The position numbers and the translations under genes are program-made. This document shows positions 63,946-64,000 of a DNA stretch of 64,000 bases, in pieces. Each line of letters starts with the position of its first letter. Within the stretch, counting starts at the first letter, position 1. The notes beneath the pieces were generated by a model that saw only the letters and a list, made by a program, of their open reading frames with translations, was not told the origin of the DNA and did not search any database. The stretch comes from Alphaproteobacteria bacterium. Lineage in GTDB: Bacteria; Pseudomonadota; Alphaproteobacteria; Micropepsales; Micropepsaceae. The DNA lies in contig JAJPIX010000056.1 of NCBI GenBank assembly GCA_021324545.1, positions 1 through 64,000 of the forward strand. Reading direction: 5' to 3'.

Positions 63946-64000
63946 GGCTTCGCCTTTCGGTCCCGATATTGTAGATTCGTGACGCATCGAACAACCACCG

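Overview
The window is high-GC DNA from an alphaproteobacterium. Support comes from the CckA hybrid kinase next to flagellar genes with perfect CtrA boxes (TTAA-N7-TTAA), a GTTC-N7-GTTC SOS box upstream of recA, the flhB-cckA / recA / alaS order known from Caulobacter relatives, a class II (B12-dependent) ribonucleotide reductase, and the rplU-rpmA-GNAT-obgE-nadD-rsfS-rlmH block. The genus cannot be resolved. Coding density is high and many neighbours overlap by 4 nt (ATGA). No prophage, IS element, CRISPR array, rRNA or tRNA was seen.

Layout. 1-1.6 kb: icd 3' fragment, a GFA enzyme and two VOC proteins. 1.6-10 kb: cNMP-binding K+ channel coupled to alaS, a redoxin-like/prolyl-hydroxylase fusion, recA with its SOS box, a DoxX-like protein and an exported methyltransferase. 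10.1-17.3 kb: a degraded orphan HigA-like gene, then cckA downstream of flgB-flgC-fliE-fliQ-fliR-flhB, with divergent fliO-fliP. 17.3-19.3 kb: arsenic operon arsR-arsI-arsC-aqpS. 19.2-25.9 kb: TauD dioxygenase, Inh-type inhibitor, mmsA, EVE and YCII proteins, gpsA, TetR regulator, lolA. 26-31.4 kb: an RTX-like protein, a class I amidotransferase hydrolase, an XRE regulator and a DUF4403 lipoprotein; the same 13-bp palindrome lies before the RTX gene and before the XRE gene. 31.4-45.6 kb: plsC, DUF218 protein, ftsX-ftsE, a zinc-finger membrane protein, a second 2OG oxygenase, gloB, a TonB receptor, MAPEG, hemolysin III, metX and a prephenate dehydrogenase. 45.6-49.1 kb: nrdJ split by an intein exactly before its radical cysteine. 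49.2-54.3 kb: ArsR-SRPBCC-SRPBCC-GST, an omega-aminotransferase and a MATE pump. 54.5-54.7 kb: a strong unannotated small RNA candidate. 54.7-61.6 kb: AlkB, a phosphatase, two small coupled ORFs and the rplU-to-rlmH block. 61.6-64 kb: kynurenine-pathway genes.

How the genes work together. CckA drives CtrA phosphorylation, and the CtrA boxes lie in the divergent flagellar promoter a few kb away, so kinase and target promoter share a locus. The arsenic operon combines sensing, C-As bond cleavage, arsenate reduction and a channel exit for arsenite. Two ArsR-type regulators have promoters in which the predicted start site coincides with the ATG and the operator covers the -10, suggesting leaderless, tightly autoregulated transcripts. 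Items most worth following up are the nrdJ intein, the small RNA at 54545-54694, the palindrome-linked RTX/XRE region, and the redoxin-hydroxylase fusion that lacks the peroxidatic cysteine.
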